Below, one piece after another: positions 34,754 to 44,368 of a stretch of 64,000 bases of DNA. Under the pieces are notes generated by a model. That model worked only from the letters and a program-made list of their open reading frames with translations. It was not told the DNA's origin and did not search any database. Each line of letters starts with the position of its first letter. The first letter of the stretch is position 1. The stretch is from an uncultured Candidatus Melainabacteria bacterium (GTDB taxonomy: Bacteria > Cyanobacteriota > Vampirovibrionia > Gastranaerophilales > Gastranaerophilaceae), in assembly GCA_949741915.1 (NCBI GenBank), contig CATJOM010000048.1, forward strand, positions 62,001 through 126,000, in the 5' to 3' direction. The translations under genes and the position numbers were made by a program.

Positions 34754-35697
34754 GCTATACCTCCTGTTTCTATGTATTTTTTATTTATCCTTTCAATTTT
34801 AATGCCACAACCTGTATCAATATCAAACTCCATATGAACTGCATTAATCTGTGCGCTGTCACAAGCTGCAACATCAAACCTCTCAGGAATAGACGAAACA
34901 AGCCTCCTTAAAGAATTTTCATATTCCATTCCTATAACACTTTCATATGAACCGCAAAAACCAGCATCAGTAATATAAACCATTGATTCTTTGGGCATAA
35001 ACAAAGATGCAGCAGCCTTTGGAAAATAATTAAATTCCTCGCTTAATTCAATCTTTTTATCAATAACCCTCTCATCTGCCGTCTGCACGTGGGTGTGTGT
35101 TCCAAGGACAGCACTAACACCAAGAGAATACGCAAAATGCGCAAAACAAATTTTTTCCGCAGTAGCCTCGGCATGAAAATCAACAATTATAATTTTATCA
35201 TCAATCCCTGTATTATTTTTTAAAACCGTCATGATATCATAAAGTGCCTGAAAAGGACAAATAACAGGCTGCATAAAAGTCTTACCGAGAAGATTAATAA
35301 CAATGATTTTATCATTAAAAACCCGATACCCAACACCATGAGCTGTTTTGTGATAATTTAGAGGGCGAATTAAAACGCTGGAATCATTAATATATGTATA
35401 AATATCCTTCTTATCCCAAATATGGTTGCCAGATGTCATACAGTTAATTCCATATGAAATTAATTCATCATGGTTTTTTTTAGTTAAACCAAAACCATGA
35501 GAAGCATTTTCAACATTTGCAATTATAAAATCATACTTATCTTTTCTTGAATTCCCAAAGGAAACTTGAGAAACAGAATCATCCTGCCCAATAGCATCAT
35601 TATACGGGCACTCTTCTTTTAAAAATTTTTCGACAGCTCTTCTTCCGGAGCGTCCAACTAAATCTCCAAGAAAAAGGACATTAAATTTTTCGGACAT
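34750..35697 (-). CDS. ymdB: YmdB-family metallophosphoesterase
   Basis: 315 residues, slightly longer than the usual 260-265. It has the family motifs NVLFLGDLVGRSGRRAVE, NVENASHGFGLTKK, MTSGNHIWDKKDI, VDFHAEATAEK and LGTHTHVQTADERV. A 20-residue insertion rich in Ser and Asp (about 32-52, near SVSQVSFGNSRKD) follows the first helix. Family members are cyclic-nucleotide (2',3'-cAMP) phosphodiesterases linked to RNase Y. It starts 3 bases after rny, the common rny-ymdB order. Confidence 0.93.
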   Translation of the reverse strand: MSEKFNVLFLGDLVGRSGRRAVEKFLKEECPYNDAIGQDDSVSQVSFGNSRKDKYDFIIANVENASHGFGLTKKNHDELISYGINCMTSGNHIWDKKDIYTYINDSSVLIRPLNYHKTAHGVGYRVFNDKIIVINLLGKTFMQPVICPFQALYDIMTVLKNNTGIDDKIIIVDFHAEATAEKICFAHFAYSLGVSAVLGTHTHVQTADERVIDKKIELSEEFNYFPKAAASLFMPKESMVYITDAGFCGSYESVIGMEYENSLRRLVSSIPERFDVAACDSAQINAVHMEFDIDTGCGIKIERINKKYIETGGIA

Positions 35698-35700
35698 TTT

Positions 35701-37212
35701 TTACTTCGCAATTTCGGTAACTCTTGCCTCCCGAACCACTGTTACACGGATTTGTCCGGGATATTCAAGTTCATCCTCAATGCGTTTCACAATATCTCTG
35801 GCAAGTTTTGCACTGGCAGCGTCGCTGAACACATTAGGCTGAACTATCACCCTAACTTCACGACCGGCTTGCACTGCAAAGGACTGCTTAATACCCTCAT
35901 AGCTGTTAGCAATTTCTTCCAGCTTTTTAAGGCGTTTAATATAGATTTCAAGCGTATCGCGTCTAGCGCCTGGCCGTCCTGCAGAAACAGAATCAGCTAT
36001 TTTGACCAATGCCGCGACAAGCGTATTTGCCGCAACATCATCATGGTGCGCTTCTATAGCATGGATAATCTCTTCACGCTCGCCATAACGTCTGGCAAGC
36101 TCAACCCCTAATTGAATATGTGTACCTTCCTGATCGTGATCAACGGCCTTGCCTATGTCATGCAAAAGGCCTGCACGCCTTGCCTCTGCAGCATTAGCTC
36201 CTAATTCAACAGCAAGCATGCCAGCAATTTGCGCAACTTCAATAGAGTGTCTTAAAACATTTTGTCCATAGCTTGTTCTATAATATAAGCGTCCAAGAGT
36301 CCTCGTCAGCTCTTTGTTAAGGTTCATAATTCCAAGATCAAGAGCAGCCTTTTCGCCCTCCTGTCTCATTTTATTGTCAATTTCTTTCTTAGATTTTTCA
36401 AAAACTTCTTCAATCCTCACAGGGTGAATACGTCCATCCTGAATAAGTTTTTCAATAGTTAATTTTGCAACTTCACGCCTTACAGGATCAAATGATGATA
36501 ATACAACAGCTTCCGGTGTATCATCAATAATTAAATCCACCCCTGTCAACGTTTCAAGAGTTCTTATATTTCTGCCTTCGCGGCCAATTATTCTTCCCTT
36601 CATTTCATCATTAGGAAGGGATACAACAGAAACAGTGCTTTCGATAACCTGGTCAATCACGCATTTCTGCATAACTTGAGATAATATTTCACGTGCCTTT
36701 TCTTCTGCTGTTTCTTTTATTTTTTGCTCATTCTCACGAATTAGCTGAATCTGCTCCTGCGCTAATTCCTGTTTAATTTGCTCAAGAAGCATATTTTTAG
36801 CCTCTTCTCTGCTCATAGAGGAAACTCTCTCAAGCTCAGTCAGCTGTTTTGCAACTAATTCAGCAAGATAATCTTCTTTATCTAGAAGTTCATCATATTT
36901 TTTATTAAGGTCAAACTCTTTGTCTGTAAGTTTCTGAATTTTAACCTCAAGGTTGTCCTCTCTTTTGGAAAGAGAATTTTCAAGACGGTTAATTTCAGAA
37001 CGCCTTTGCCTCATCTCATCATCAAGCTTCTGCCTGTCATTGTGCAACTGTTCTTTTGCTGCAACAACAGCCTCTTTCTTTAAATATTCTTCTTTTTGCT
37101 TGTACTCATCCTCAAGCTTCTGGGCATTGTCACGGTAAAATTCAAGTTTTGTTCTCTGCCGTGTACATAAAATAACGGATACAATAGCTACAAGCGCCAA
37201 AATTATTATCAA
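35701..37212 (-). CDS. rny: Ribonuclease Y
   Basis: 503 residues. N-terminal membrane helix (ILALVAIVSVILC), a long coiled coil (about 25-190), a KH domain (MKGRIIGREGRNIRTLETLTG) and an HD domain (RRAGLLHDIGKAVDHDQEG, HAIEAHHDDV). RNase Y is the membrane-bound endonuclease that starts mRNA decay. The only usable start seen is TTG, with no ribosome-binding site. The frame stays open and hydrophobic for about 17 codons upstream (IFLLYI), so the true start may be a non-canonical codon further upstream that gives a longer membrane helix. Confidence 0.95.
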   Translation of the reverse strand: MIIILALVAIVSVILCTRQRTKLEFYRDNAQKLEDEYKQKEEYLKKEAVVAAKEQLHNDRQKLDDEMRQRRSEINRLENSLSKREDNLEVKIQKLTDKEFDLNKKYDELLDKEDYLAELVAKQLTELERVSSMSREEAKNMLLEQIKQELAQEQIQLIRENEQKIKETAEEKAREILSQVMQKCVIDQVIESTVSVVSLPNDEMKGRIIGREGRNIRTLETLTGVDLIIDDTPEAVVLSSFDPVRREVAKLTIEKLIQDGRIHPVRIEEVFEKSKKEIDNKMRQEGEKAALDLGIMNLNKELTRTLGRLYYRTSYGQNVLRHSIEVAQIAGMLAVELGANAAEARRAGLLHDIGKAVDHDQEGTHIQLGVELARRYGEREEIIHAIEAHHDDVAANTLVAALVKIADSVSAGRPGARRDTLEIYIKRLKKLEEIANSYEGIKQSFAVQAGREVRVIVQPNVFSDAASAKLARDIVKRIEDELEYPGQIRVTVVREARVTEIAK

Positions 37213-37373
37213 AATATATAATAAAAATATTGATTCGATTTTCCCATACCTCAGTTTTAGTTACATAAGAACATTAAAAGTTTTCACTTCCCGTTCTGAT
37301 TTTATTTGATGTTTAGTTTTTTATATAAAATTTAATATTAGAAAACAGTTGTTCAATAAAAATATATCATAAA

Positions 37374-37412
37374 TTGACAAAATTTAACAATGCTAATGTT
37401 AAGTTTTGTCAA
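37374..37412. promoter_or_regulatory. Long near-perfect palindrome upstream of rny and of a small gene
   Basis: TTGACAAAATTTAACA, seven bases, then the complement with a single mismatch: a 16-bp inverted repeat in the divergent region between rny and the 84-residue gene. There is no T-run of terminator type. Both ends carry -35-like sequences (TTGACA/TTGTCA). It could be an operator or a divergent promoter element. Confidence 0.5.
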
Positions 37413-37555
37413 AATTGTAGACTATATAGAGTATATTTAATAAAAAATACTTAACAATTTGTAACTAAATAAGATAATAAATATTAGACTTATCAAATTT
37501 TATTATTAAAAATCATTTTGGAAAGAAAGTTAGATTTTAGAAAAAGGTCGTTTAA

Positions 37556-37810
37556 ATGTTTACAAATTTGGTTTCTTTAATCACAAAATCATTAACAACC
37601 CAAAACACGCAGGCTGCCTCGCAGGTAAGTGCAAAACCCTTAAATTACAACCCTTTTGGCCAAAATGAAAATATGAATCCATTCATGAATCCTGCATTTG
37701 GAACAAACCAAAGCTATGCCAAAAATTCCCCTGTTCTTGGCGGCTATTTCGCAGGCTATTACAATGGAAAGCCAAACATAGTAGGCAGAAAATTATTTAT
37801 AGAAGTTTAA
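37556..37810 (+). CDS. Small unknown protein (84 aa)
   Basis: 84 residues, Asn/Pro/Gln/Tyr-rich. Middle MNPFMNPAFGTNQSY, ending VLGGYFAGYYNGKPNIVGRK and LFIEV. There is no signal peptide or membrane segment. The aromatic-Gly-rich tail looks constrained rather than random. The start has AAAAGG 8 bases upstream. I recognise no family. It may be a lineage-specific small protein, given the tail's distinct composition and the regulatory palindrome upstream. Confidence 0.55.
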   Translation: MFTNLVSLITKSLTTQNTQAASQVSAKPLNYNPFGQNENMNPFMNPAFGTNQSYAKNSPVLGGYFAGYYNGKPNIVGRKLFIEV

Positions 37811-38038
37811 CCTGGCCATCAAATTTTACACTGCTGCAAATACCAAAGCGCCATAAAAAACCAACATAAAAATAAGCCAGAAGATGCACGAAAATAACGA
37901 CCGGCCACAGCTTTCTCATCAAAAATGAGGATTTTCAAATACACAAAAACCATCATTTTAGACCAAAAGACAATTCACATCCATGCACATTTTTAATAAC
38001 AATTTTTACCATAAAGTGGTCTTGAAATTTAGACATTT

Positions 38039-39499
38039 TTACCTTTTCATTTCACCTTCAAACGCCATCTGGTGTCTGATTTTAGATTCAAGATTAGTTA
38101 TCGCCTGATTTTCAGTGCTTCCGGTTTCTTTCTCTCTAAGCTTCAGTACAAGTTTTGTTTCAAAAACACCTGTGCCCCAAATACCGAAAGCTATGGCAGA
38201 TAGTATTGAAAGTCCCTTGGCAAGCCTTGTTCCCTTTAAATATTGACCTACTTTCTGCGCATTGCCCAAAACACCCTTACTATCCATCTTATCAACCATC
38301 TTGGATAATTTATTTACACTCTTTTTTATCGCCTTCATATCAATAAATGCCAGTGAATCAATCTCAGCTGTTGCTTCCTTAACATTAAATATGCCAAACT
38401 TCTTGCCGGTTGTTTTCTTCACAGTCGCAACATCACCTGTTTCCTTTAAAAATTTAACAACAGGATTGTCTGGATTGTCATATATAAAATTCAAAAGTTT
38501 TTTATCGATATCAGCATTTTTGCCTATTTTTTCAACATCATAACTTTTTACAAAATCAGAAAGTGCATCCTTTATTGAATTATCAGACACCATATTTTTA
38601 AAGCTATCTGATGCAAGAACATCATAATTCAATGATGTGTCCTTACCAGATAATGCACCGTACAATAGTTCAAAACCCCTTTGTATAGGCTGCGCCAGAG
38701 GGTACAAGAATGCTATTTCAATAAGCTCTTTTAATGCAATGCCCTTCTTTTCTCCTTCACGTCCTGTGCCAATCCTAAGGCCTGTAATGCCCCCATCAAG
38801 GATAAGCTGGTTTAAAACAGGATTATACATAAATGCAGATAAAACACCCGCGCCCTTGGAGCCTGTAAATGAAACCCCTTTTGCAGCCTGATTTTCTCCG
38901 TCAACAGTCTTGGTTAAACCCTTAAATATTTTGCCTGCTTCAGATTCATTAACAGCATGTTTTAGGGCTATTTCTTGAAGCATATCATTTTTAACCTTTT
39001 GTTTTACCTTTTCTTCGGTATCCTTTTGTTTATATAAAATTATTTTTGCAAGAGCAAGCATTGTAAGCCCTGTTGCCAGAGCAAATTTACCGGCAAATAA
39101 ACCCCTTGCAAGGTTTTTATTTTCGCTCACTTTTTTTAGAGCCTCAAACTGAGTATTGCCTGTTTTTCCTTGTGTTTTTAGTTTATTCAGCGCAAATTCA
39201 ACGCTGTCGGCAGACCCTGCCTTCAATTTCCTAATATCAACATCAGGACTCATTTTAAAGCCCTTGTAGAGCGTTTTATCTAAAAATTTTTTAATTAAAG
39301 GCAGACCGCCAAGCCAAACAGCACTTGTGCCATTTTCCTCGACAAATTTTTCAAAAGCATCATGCTTTCCGCCATCTTTTTTATATGTTAAAACAGTAAC
39401 CTGATTTTTTATTAAATCTTTGGTGGCCATAGGAAAGATAGAGCCTGTATTGTTCCCCAAAGATGAAAGTATGCTGGTTGTTAAGCTGGTTGGTGACAT
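38039..39499 (-). CDS. Unknown multi-segment membrane-associated protein
   Basis: 486 residues, no recognised family. It starts MSPTSLTTSILSSLGNN. A hydrophobic segment lies near 140-160 (FAGKFALATGLTMLALAKII), and others near 425-450 (GLSILSAIAFGIWGTGVF). The middle contains GVSFTGSKGAGVLSAFMYNP, repeating the SFTG string seen in other unknown proteins here. The rest is Lys/Asp-rich and helical. The gene cut off at the window end (63431) starts in a similar style (MVNSITSISSAYTQ), so the two may belong to one loose family. No operon partner. Confidence 0.65.
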   Translation of the reverse strand: MSPTSLTTSILSSLGNNTGSIFPMATKDLIKNQVTVLTYKKDGGKHDAFEKFVEENGTSAVWLGGLPLIKKFLDKTLYKGFKMSPDVDIRKLKAGSADSVEFALNKLKTQGKTGNTQFEALKKVSENKNLARGLFAGKFALATGLTMLALAKIILYKQKDTEEKVKQKVKNDMLQEIALKHAVNESEAGKIFKGLTKTVDGENQAAKGVSFTGSKGAGVLSAFMYNPVLNQLILDGGITGLRIGTGREGEKKGIALKELIEIAFLYPLAQPIQRGFELLYGALSGKDTSLNYDVLASDSFKNMVSDNSIKDALSDFVKSYDVEKIGKNADIDKKLLNFIYDNPDNPVVKFLKETGDVATVKKTTGKKFGIFNVKEATAEIDSLAFIDMKAIKKSVNKLSKMVDKMDSKGVLGNAQKVGQYLKGTRLAKGLSILSAIAFGIWGTGVFETKLVLKLREKETGSTENQAITNLESKIRHQMAFEGEMKR

Positions 39500-39959
39500 T
39501 TTATCATTAGTTCCTTACAAAATTACAATCCCCAAATAAGGTTTCTCAACCTTTGATAAAGTGCGCCTGTTCGCTTTTTGTTTATTTTCATTATTAAAAT
39601 TCCTGTATACTATATAATTAACGTTTGTGATGATAATAAATTGCTATTTTTGTTAAAAAATATTAAGAAAACTGGTAAGATAAAGCGGCTAATAAATTAA
39701 TAAAGCCCTCCTTTTTATCAAGGAAGGCTAGAATCTAAATCTTTTTTAAACGAATTACTTGTTTTTAATAAAGACAAAGGCATAACTTTCCCTGAATTCA
39801 TTAAACAACATACGTCGCAATAATTGTAATAATTTCACCATATTTACCTAATCCTTGATATATAATTTAGCTCTTAATAATATTACATAAAACATTTATT
39901 TTTGCAAGTACCCGATTAAATTACAAGATTAACAAAATTCCCTGCAAACAAATTAAAGA
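39500..39959. other. Gene-free AT-rich stretch with one hairpin
   Basis: No gene was recognised. One stem (39704-39713 with 39720-39729, nine of ten pairs) is followed on the - strand by TTTATTAATTTATT. It could be a weak, distant terminator of the small membrane-protein gene at 39960-40292. Confidence 0.4.
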
Positions 39960-40292
39960 TTACCGTCCGTGTTTTGCATAAACATATTTGATAAATATAG
40001 ACATATATGCAAGAAGCAAATAAACCCACAAATACACATAAGCACTGTCATTGAAAAAGATTTTCACAGTTAATGCAAAAATCACCCCATTAATTAAGGG
40101 TAAAAACCAACACATTTTAGATTGGAATTTAGCGAATGTTGAGTATATAAAATAAAGAGGAAAAATCACCATCAAAAGAATTATGGAAACAAAAAACCCC
40201 AAAAATGATGGTATAAATTTCATAACACAATAAGGTAAAATAAATATTATGCAAAAACTTTGGACTATTTTTATTAAAAACTCTGCTCGCAT
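39960..40292 (-). CDS. Small integral membrane protein (110 aa), unknown
   Basis: 110 residues with about four membrane segments (IIFILPYCVM; LGFFVSIILLMVIFPLYFIY; MCWFLPLINGVIFALTV; YLWVYLLLAYMSIFIKYVY) and a short basic tail. No family motif. TATAAT sits 6 bases before the ATG with no ribosome-binding site, so a leaderless mRNA is likely. It stands alone between two gene-free stretches. The regular hydrophobic pattern and promoter support a real gene. Confidence 0.6.
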   Translation of the reverse strand: MRAEFLIKIVQSFCIIFILPYCVMKFIPSFLGFFVSIILLMVIFPLYFIYSTFAKFQSKMCWFLPLINGVIFALTVKIFFNDSAYVYLWVYLLLAYMSIFIKYVYAKHGR

Positions 40293-40563
40293 AAAATTAT
40301 TATAGCTTAATTAAAATCTGCAAAAACAAAGAAAACGATTATTGAAATTTTTCAAATGTAAACTTATGTTACAAAAATACATACAACAAAAATTTATCGC
40401 AAGAAGAAAAAATGCCTTCTTTAGTGCTTTTTGGATATTAAACAATTTGTATACCACACATCTATGTATAAGAAACGTTAAAATTTATTAAAAAGTTTGC
40501 ATAGTAATTTTATTTATGTAACAATATGAATTGTTAATAGTCTAACCATTCCTTTCTTGACTT

Positions 40564-40600
40564 ATGCGGTTTGTTTACAAATCGCATTTTATTTTATCTT
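40564..40600 (+). terminator. Orphan terminator upstream of ruvC
   Basis: ATGCGGTTTG (40564-40573), loop TTTA, CAAATCGCAT, then TTTTATTTTATCTTTTTTTT. It faces + but no + strand gene ends before it. It may end a small RNA from the 40300-40560 stretch, where TTGCAT and TAACAA spaced about 17 bases could be a promoter. Otherwise nothing was recognised in 40293-40687. Confidence 0.5.
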
Positions 40601-40687
40601 TTTTTTGGTTCAAAGCCAGTCATAAAAATGATTTCAAGGTTTATTAAAAATAGCCTGCAGCTATAAAAATATGCTATAATTAGCACT

Positions 40688-41161
40688 ATGAAAATCTTAG
40701 GAATAGACCCTGGCATAGGTATAACAGGCTATAGCGTCATTGAAGCAGACCAAAACGGTTATCAATTGGTCACATCAGGCAGCATACAAACAGATAAATC
40801 CATGCCCGTATCAAAAAGATTATCAGAAATTTTTGATGACATAACAGAAATCTGTAAAGCCTACAATCCTGATGAGGCCTCAATTGAACAGCTTTTTTTC
40901 TTTAAAAACCAAAAGACAATCATCCCCGTAGCAGAGGCAAGGGGTGTAATCCTACTGGCACTAGAGAAAGTAGGAATTAAAACCGCAGAATACACACCCC
41001 TTGTGATAAAACAGGTTTTAACAGGCCATGGAAGGGCTCAAAAAAACGAAGTAAGACTTATGGTGGAAAAATTTATAGAGCTAAATAAAAATACAAAGCT
41101 TGATGATACCGTAGATTCAATAGCCATAGGCATTTGTCACGCCAGAAACCTAGGATTCTAG
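40688..41161 (+). CDS. ruvC: Holliday junction endonuclease RuvC
   Basis: 157 residues, normal length. Catalytic acid motifs: MKILGIDPGIGITGYSVIE (Asp7), SIEQLFFFKNQKT (Glu near 67), and the paired acids near the end in LDDTVDSIAIGICHA. QVLTGHGRAQKNEV matches the conserved K-x-x-x-G-x-G-x-A-x-K region. RuvC cuts Holliday junctions symmetrically with RuvAB. TATAAT ends 7 bases before the ATG and there is no ribosome-binding site, so the message is probably leaderless. ruvA and ruvB are not adjacent. Confidence 0.95.
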   Translation: MKILGIDPGIGITGYSVIEADQNGYQLVTSGSIQTDKSMPVSKRLSEIFDDITEICKAYNPDEASIEQLFFFKNQKTIIPVAEARGVILLALEKVGIKTAEYTPLVIKQVLTGHGRAQKNEVRLMVEKFIELNKNTKLDDTVDSIAIGICHARNLGF

Positions 41162-41200
41162 TATTTTTTAACAATTTTATTTTTCTTGGGAGAGTAAAAA

Positions 41201-41644
41201 ATGACAATTCATATAAATTCCTTAAAAAAATCTTGCGTGTATGGTGCTGCATTAGGCGCCCTGTCTGCAATTCCAGCTCTCATTCCGCACGTAATGTATA
41301 TAATTGCACTTTTTTTACTTCCATTCTTATCTGCACCAGCCATCCTTCTACTTTTACAGGTAAGGGAAAATTCTGAAAATTTATGTTCACTAGAAGTAAA
41401 AGACTACACAATGCTTGGGGCGATAATTGGCGCTGTGAGCTGTTTTTCATTCCTTATAATTTTCTCTCCCCTTGTAATTTTGATTCATATTTTCATAAAG
41501 AACTATTACACATATGCAATAAATATATTAAATCCTTTCCTCGCAATAGTTTTTTTAGTTACCATTGCGTTAATTTTTGCACTGACTAACGCAGGAAGTG
41601 GCCTGATAACAGGGCTTTTAGTGAAACAGTTCAGAAAAAATTAG
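41201..41644 (+). CDS. Small integral membrane protein (147 aa), unknown
   Basis: 147 residues with four hydrophobic segments (ALGALSAIPALIPHVMYII, ALFLLPFLSAPAILLLL, LGAIIGAVSCFSFLIIFSPL, and the pair FLAIVFLVTIALIFALTNAG / LITGLLVKQF). Gly-rich helices at both ends resemble a DUF-type four-helix membrane bundle, but no family is recognised. GGGAG lies 8 bases before the ATG. It follows ruvC by 40 bases and may be co-transcribed with it. Confidence 0.65.
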   Translation: MTIHINSLKKSCVYGAALGALSAIPALIPHVMYIIALFLLPFLSAPAILLLLQVRENSENLCSLEVKDYTMLGAIIGAVSCFSFLIIFSPLVILIHIFIKNYYTYAINILNPFLAIVFLVTIALIFALTNAGSGLITGLLVKQFRKN

Positions 41645-41800
41645 GTTAAAATTTGTAAAATGACAAACATTTACATTCATTTTTTGCGTATTTTTTAGAT
41701 AAAATATGTTAAAATCTGCAAACTGGATAATTTAGGACACCACGCCTAAAACATAAATATAACTTAAAAATTTAGTAAATTAATAGGAGAAAATAAGATT

Positions 41801-42928
41801 ATGAGCGGGTTTCACTCTAAAATAAAAACAATAGAATGGCACAAAACCAATGAGGGAGGTTATTCTGTAATGATTGACCAGACCAAAATTCCCTATGCGT
41901 GCGAAAAAGTTGAGATAAAAACACTAAATTCGATGTATGACGCCATAAAAACAATGATAGTGCGGGGTGCGCCCGCTATAGGCATAGCAGGAGCCCACGG
42001 CTGTGCGCTTTTCGCGCTGGAGCTTCTCTCAAAATACGCACCCACAGAAGATTTATGGCAAAAAAATAATCAAGGCAAAAATGAAAAATTAGACGAAAAT
42101 CAAAAAAAATCTTTTTTTGATGAACTTGAAAATGGCCTAAACCACCTTAATTCCTCGCGTCCAACGGCGGTTAACCTCTCATGGGCAATAGGGGAGCAAA
42201 AAAAAATTATTAAAAACTCTAAAACACTTGATTTAAGGGAGGTGTGCGTAAACTTAATTGAGAATGCAATAAGGCTTGAAAATGAGGATATAGAAATAAA
42301 TAAAAAAATCGGAGACCACGGTGCCGCAATCATTCCAAAGGGTGCAGGCATTCTAACTCATTGCAACGCAGGGGCTTTAGCTACAGTGGCATACGGAACA
42401 GCCCTTGGTGTGGTGCGAAGCGCCTTTGCAAAAGATAATACTATACAGGTTTACGCTGATGAAACAAGGCCCAGAGGTCAGGGTGCAAAAATTACAACAT
42501 TTGAACTTGTTCAGGATGGCATTCCGACAACATTAATTACAGATGGCATGTGCTCATATTTTATGAGAAACAAAATGATAGATGTAGTGGTGGTTGGCGC
42601 GGATAGAATTGCTGCAAACGGAGATACAGCAAATAAAATAGGAACTTCAACCGTCGCAATTGCCGCCAAATACTACAATATCCCCTTCTATGTTGCAGCA
42701 CCAAAATCCACGATTGATTTAACAATAGAGTCAGGAAATGACATTATAATTGAACTTCGGGATGAAGAAGAAGTGACAATGGTAAACGGCAAAAGAATTT
42801 GCGCAGAAGGTGTAAAAATAATAAACCCAAGCTTTGATGTAACCGATAATGCCCTGATAGCAGGTATTATCACCGAAGATGGCATCTTTAAGCCTCAAGA
42901 ATTAAAAAGCAAATTGCACAAAGACTAA
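41801..42928 (+). CDS. mtnA: S-methyl-5-thioribose-1-phosphate isomerase MtnA
   Basis: 375 residues. Family motifs: MIVRGAPAIGIAGAHG, GAGILTHCNAGALATVAYGTALGV with the catalytic Cys, ADETRPRGQGAK, VVGADRIAANGDTANKIGT with the catalytic Asp, and PFYVAAPKSTID. It isomerises methylthioribose-1-phosphate to methylthioribulose-1-phosphate in methionine salvage. The eIF2B-like relatives share the fold, but the Cys/Asp pair supports MtnA. AGGAGA precedes the ATG by 9 bases. A Lys/Asn-rich 20-residue insertion follows LLSKYAPTE. No other mtn gene is nearby. Confidence 0.94.
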   Translation: MSGFHSKIKTIEWHKTNEGGYSVMIDQTKIPYACEKVEIKTLNSMYDAIKTMIVRGAPAIGIAGAHGCALFALELLSKYAPTEDLWQKNNQGKNEKLDENQKKSFFDELENGLNHLNSSRPTAVNLSWAIGEQKKIIKNSKTLDLREVCVNLIENAIRLENEDIEINKKIGDHGAAIIPKGAGILTHCNAGALATVAYGTALGVVRSAFAKDNTIQVYADETRPRGQGAKITTFELVQDGIPTTLITDGMCSYFMRNKMIDVVVVGADRIAANGDTANKIGTSTVAIAAKYYNIPFYVAAPKSTIDLTIESGNDIIIELRDEEEVTMVNGKRICAEGVKIINPSFDVTDNALIAGIITEDGIFKPQELKSKLHKD

Positions 42929-43091
42929 CATTTTTTCTTAAAATGGAGTATATTAAGTGTAAAAAGCAGGTTCAAAATTAAATTTCAGCTAAAAACAAAA
43001 CCAGCTAAAATGGCGGTTTTACACTCATAAAGCGCCTCAAAATACACCAAAAAAATGTGCAATAAACTTTTAAAATAAGGAGAATAAAATT

Positions 43092-44195
43092 ATGACAAGA
43101 GAATGCGGCAGAGTTTACAATTTTTCAGCAGGACCGGCGGTTTTGCCAGAAGAAGTACTAAAAATAGCAGCTGATGAAATGATGAACTATCAAAATTCAG
43201 GCATGTCTGTTATGGAAATGTCTCACAGGTCTAAAACCTACGACAACATTATAAAAACAGCCGAAAAAGACCTAAGAGAATTAATGAATATTCCTGACAA
43301 TTACAAAGTTTTATTTTTACAAGGCGGGGCACACCTGCAGTTTTCAATGGTGCCAATAAACCTCCTAAAAGCCGATGGCACAGGTGTTGCAGACTATATT
43401 GTAACAGGGCAATGGGCAAAAAAAGCATACAGCGAAGCTCAAAAATACGGAAAAATCAACAAAATAGCCACGTCTGAGGATAAAACTTTTTCATACATAC
43501 CCGATTGCTCTAATTTGCCAATCTCTGAAGATGCAGAATATATTTACATTTGCGAGAACAATACAATATATGGTACAAAATTTCACACCCTGCCAAATAC
43601 CAAAGGCAAAACCCTGGTAGCTGATATGTCATCATGCTTTTTATCAGAGCCTGTTGATGTTACAAAATACGGCCTGATTTATGCCGGTGTTCAGAAAAAT
43701 GTAGGCCCTGCAGGCGTTCAGATAGTAATAATAAGGGAAGACTTAATAAGAGAGGACCTTCCAGCCTGGTGCCCAACAATGTTAAAATACAAAACCCATG
43801 CAGATAATGATAGCCTTTATAACACCCCTCCGGCCTATGGTATCTATGTTTGCGGCCTTGTGTTTAAATGGCTCAAAAAAATGGGCGGCCTTGAAAAAAT
43901 GAAAGAAATTAACGTAAAAAAAGCTAAAATTTTATACGATTTTCTTGACAATTCAAAACTCTTTAAAGGCACAGTAGAAAAGGAATCCCGTTCTTTAATG
44001 AATGTTCCTTTTGTAACAGGCGATGAAGCTTTAGACAAAAAATTTATTGAAGAAGCTGCAAAAGAAGGCTTAGTACAACTAAAAGGCCACAGAACAGTTG
44101 GTGGCATGAGAGCCTCTATCTATAACGCCATGCCAATCGAAGGCGTTGAAGCCCTTGTTGAATTTATGAAAAAGTTCGAAAAAGAAAATGCATAA
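43092..44195 (+). CDS. serC: Phosphoserine aminotransferase
   Basis: 367 residues, normal length. Starts with RVYNFSAGPAVLPEEVL, then GMSVMEMSHRSKTY, LFLQGGAHLQFSMVP, ADMSSCFLSEPVDV and the PLP lysine in YAGVQKNVGPAGV. The tail VGGMRASIYNAMPIEGVEAL is characteristic. The enzyme converts 3-phosphohydroxypyruvate to phosphoserine with glutamate and also serves PLP synthesis. AAGGAGA precedes the ATG by 9 bases. A strong terminator follows. The 160 bases after mtnA contain a 10-bp AGTGTAAAA/TTTTACACT pairing that may be a leader structure. Confidence 0.96.
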   Translation: MTRECGRVYNFSAGPAVLPEEVLKIAADEMMNYQNSGMSVMEMSHRSKTYDNIIKTAEKDLRELMNIPDNYKVLFLQGGAHLQFSMVPINLLKADGTGVADYIVTGQWAKKAYSEAQKYGKINKIATSEDKTFSYIPDCSNLPISEDAEYIYICENNTIYGTKFHTLPNTKGKTLVADMSSCFLSEPVDVTKYGLIYAGVQKNVGPAGVQIVIIREDLIREDLPAWCPTMLKYKTHADNDSLYNTPPAYGIYVCGLVFKWLKKMGGLEKMKEINVKKAKILYDFLDNSKLFKGTVEKESRSLMNVPFVTGDEALDKKFIEEAAKEGLVQLKGHRTVGGMRASIYNAMPIEGVEALVEFMKKFEKENA

Positions 44196-44221
44196 TATAA
44201 ATACATATATACATTTAACTC

Positions 44222-44254
44222 AAAATAGCCCGGAAAATCCCCGGGCTATTTTTT
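44222..44254 (+). terminator. Terminator of serC
   Basis: A perfect 12-bp stem (AAAATAGCCCGG 44222-44233 with 44241-44252), 7-base loop and T-run, shortly after the serC stop codon. Confidence 0.92.
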
Positions 44255-44368
44255 GACAGTTTAATTTAAAATATTATCAGGACAAGGCGCAAAATAATTG
44301 TTATTTTTATCCTGCTCATATGCACGGATATAAATATCCGTCATTAAAGTGAGTCACACCATAAAGTT

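Noticed and set aside
42929-43091. Riboswitch upstream of serC
   Set aside because: Only a long-range AGTGTAAAA/TTTTACACT pairing is visible; no known riboswitch core was recognised.
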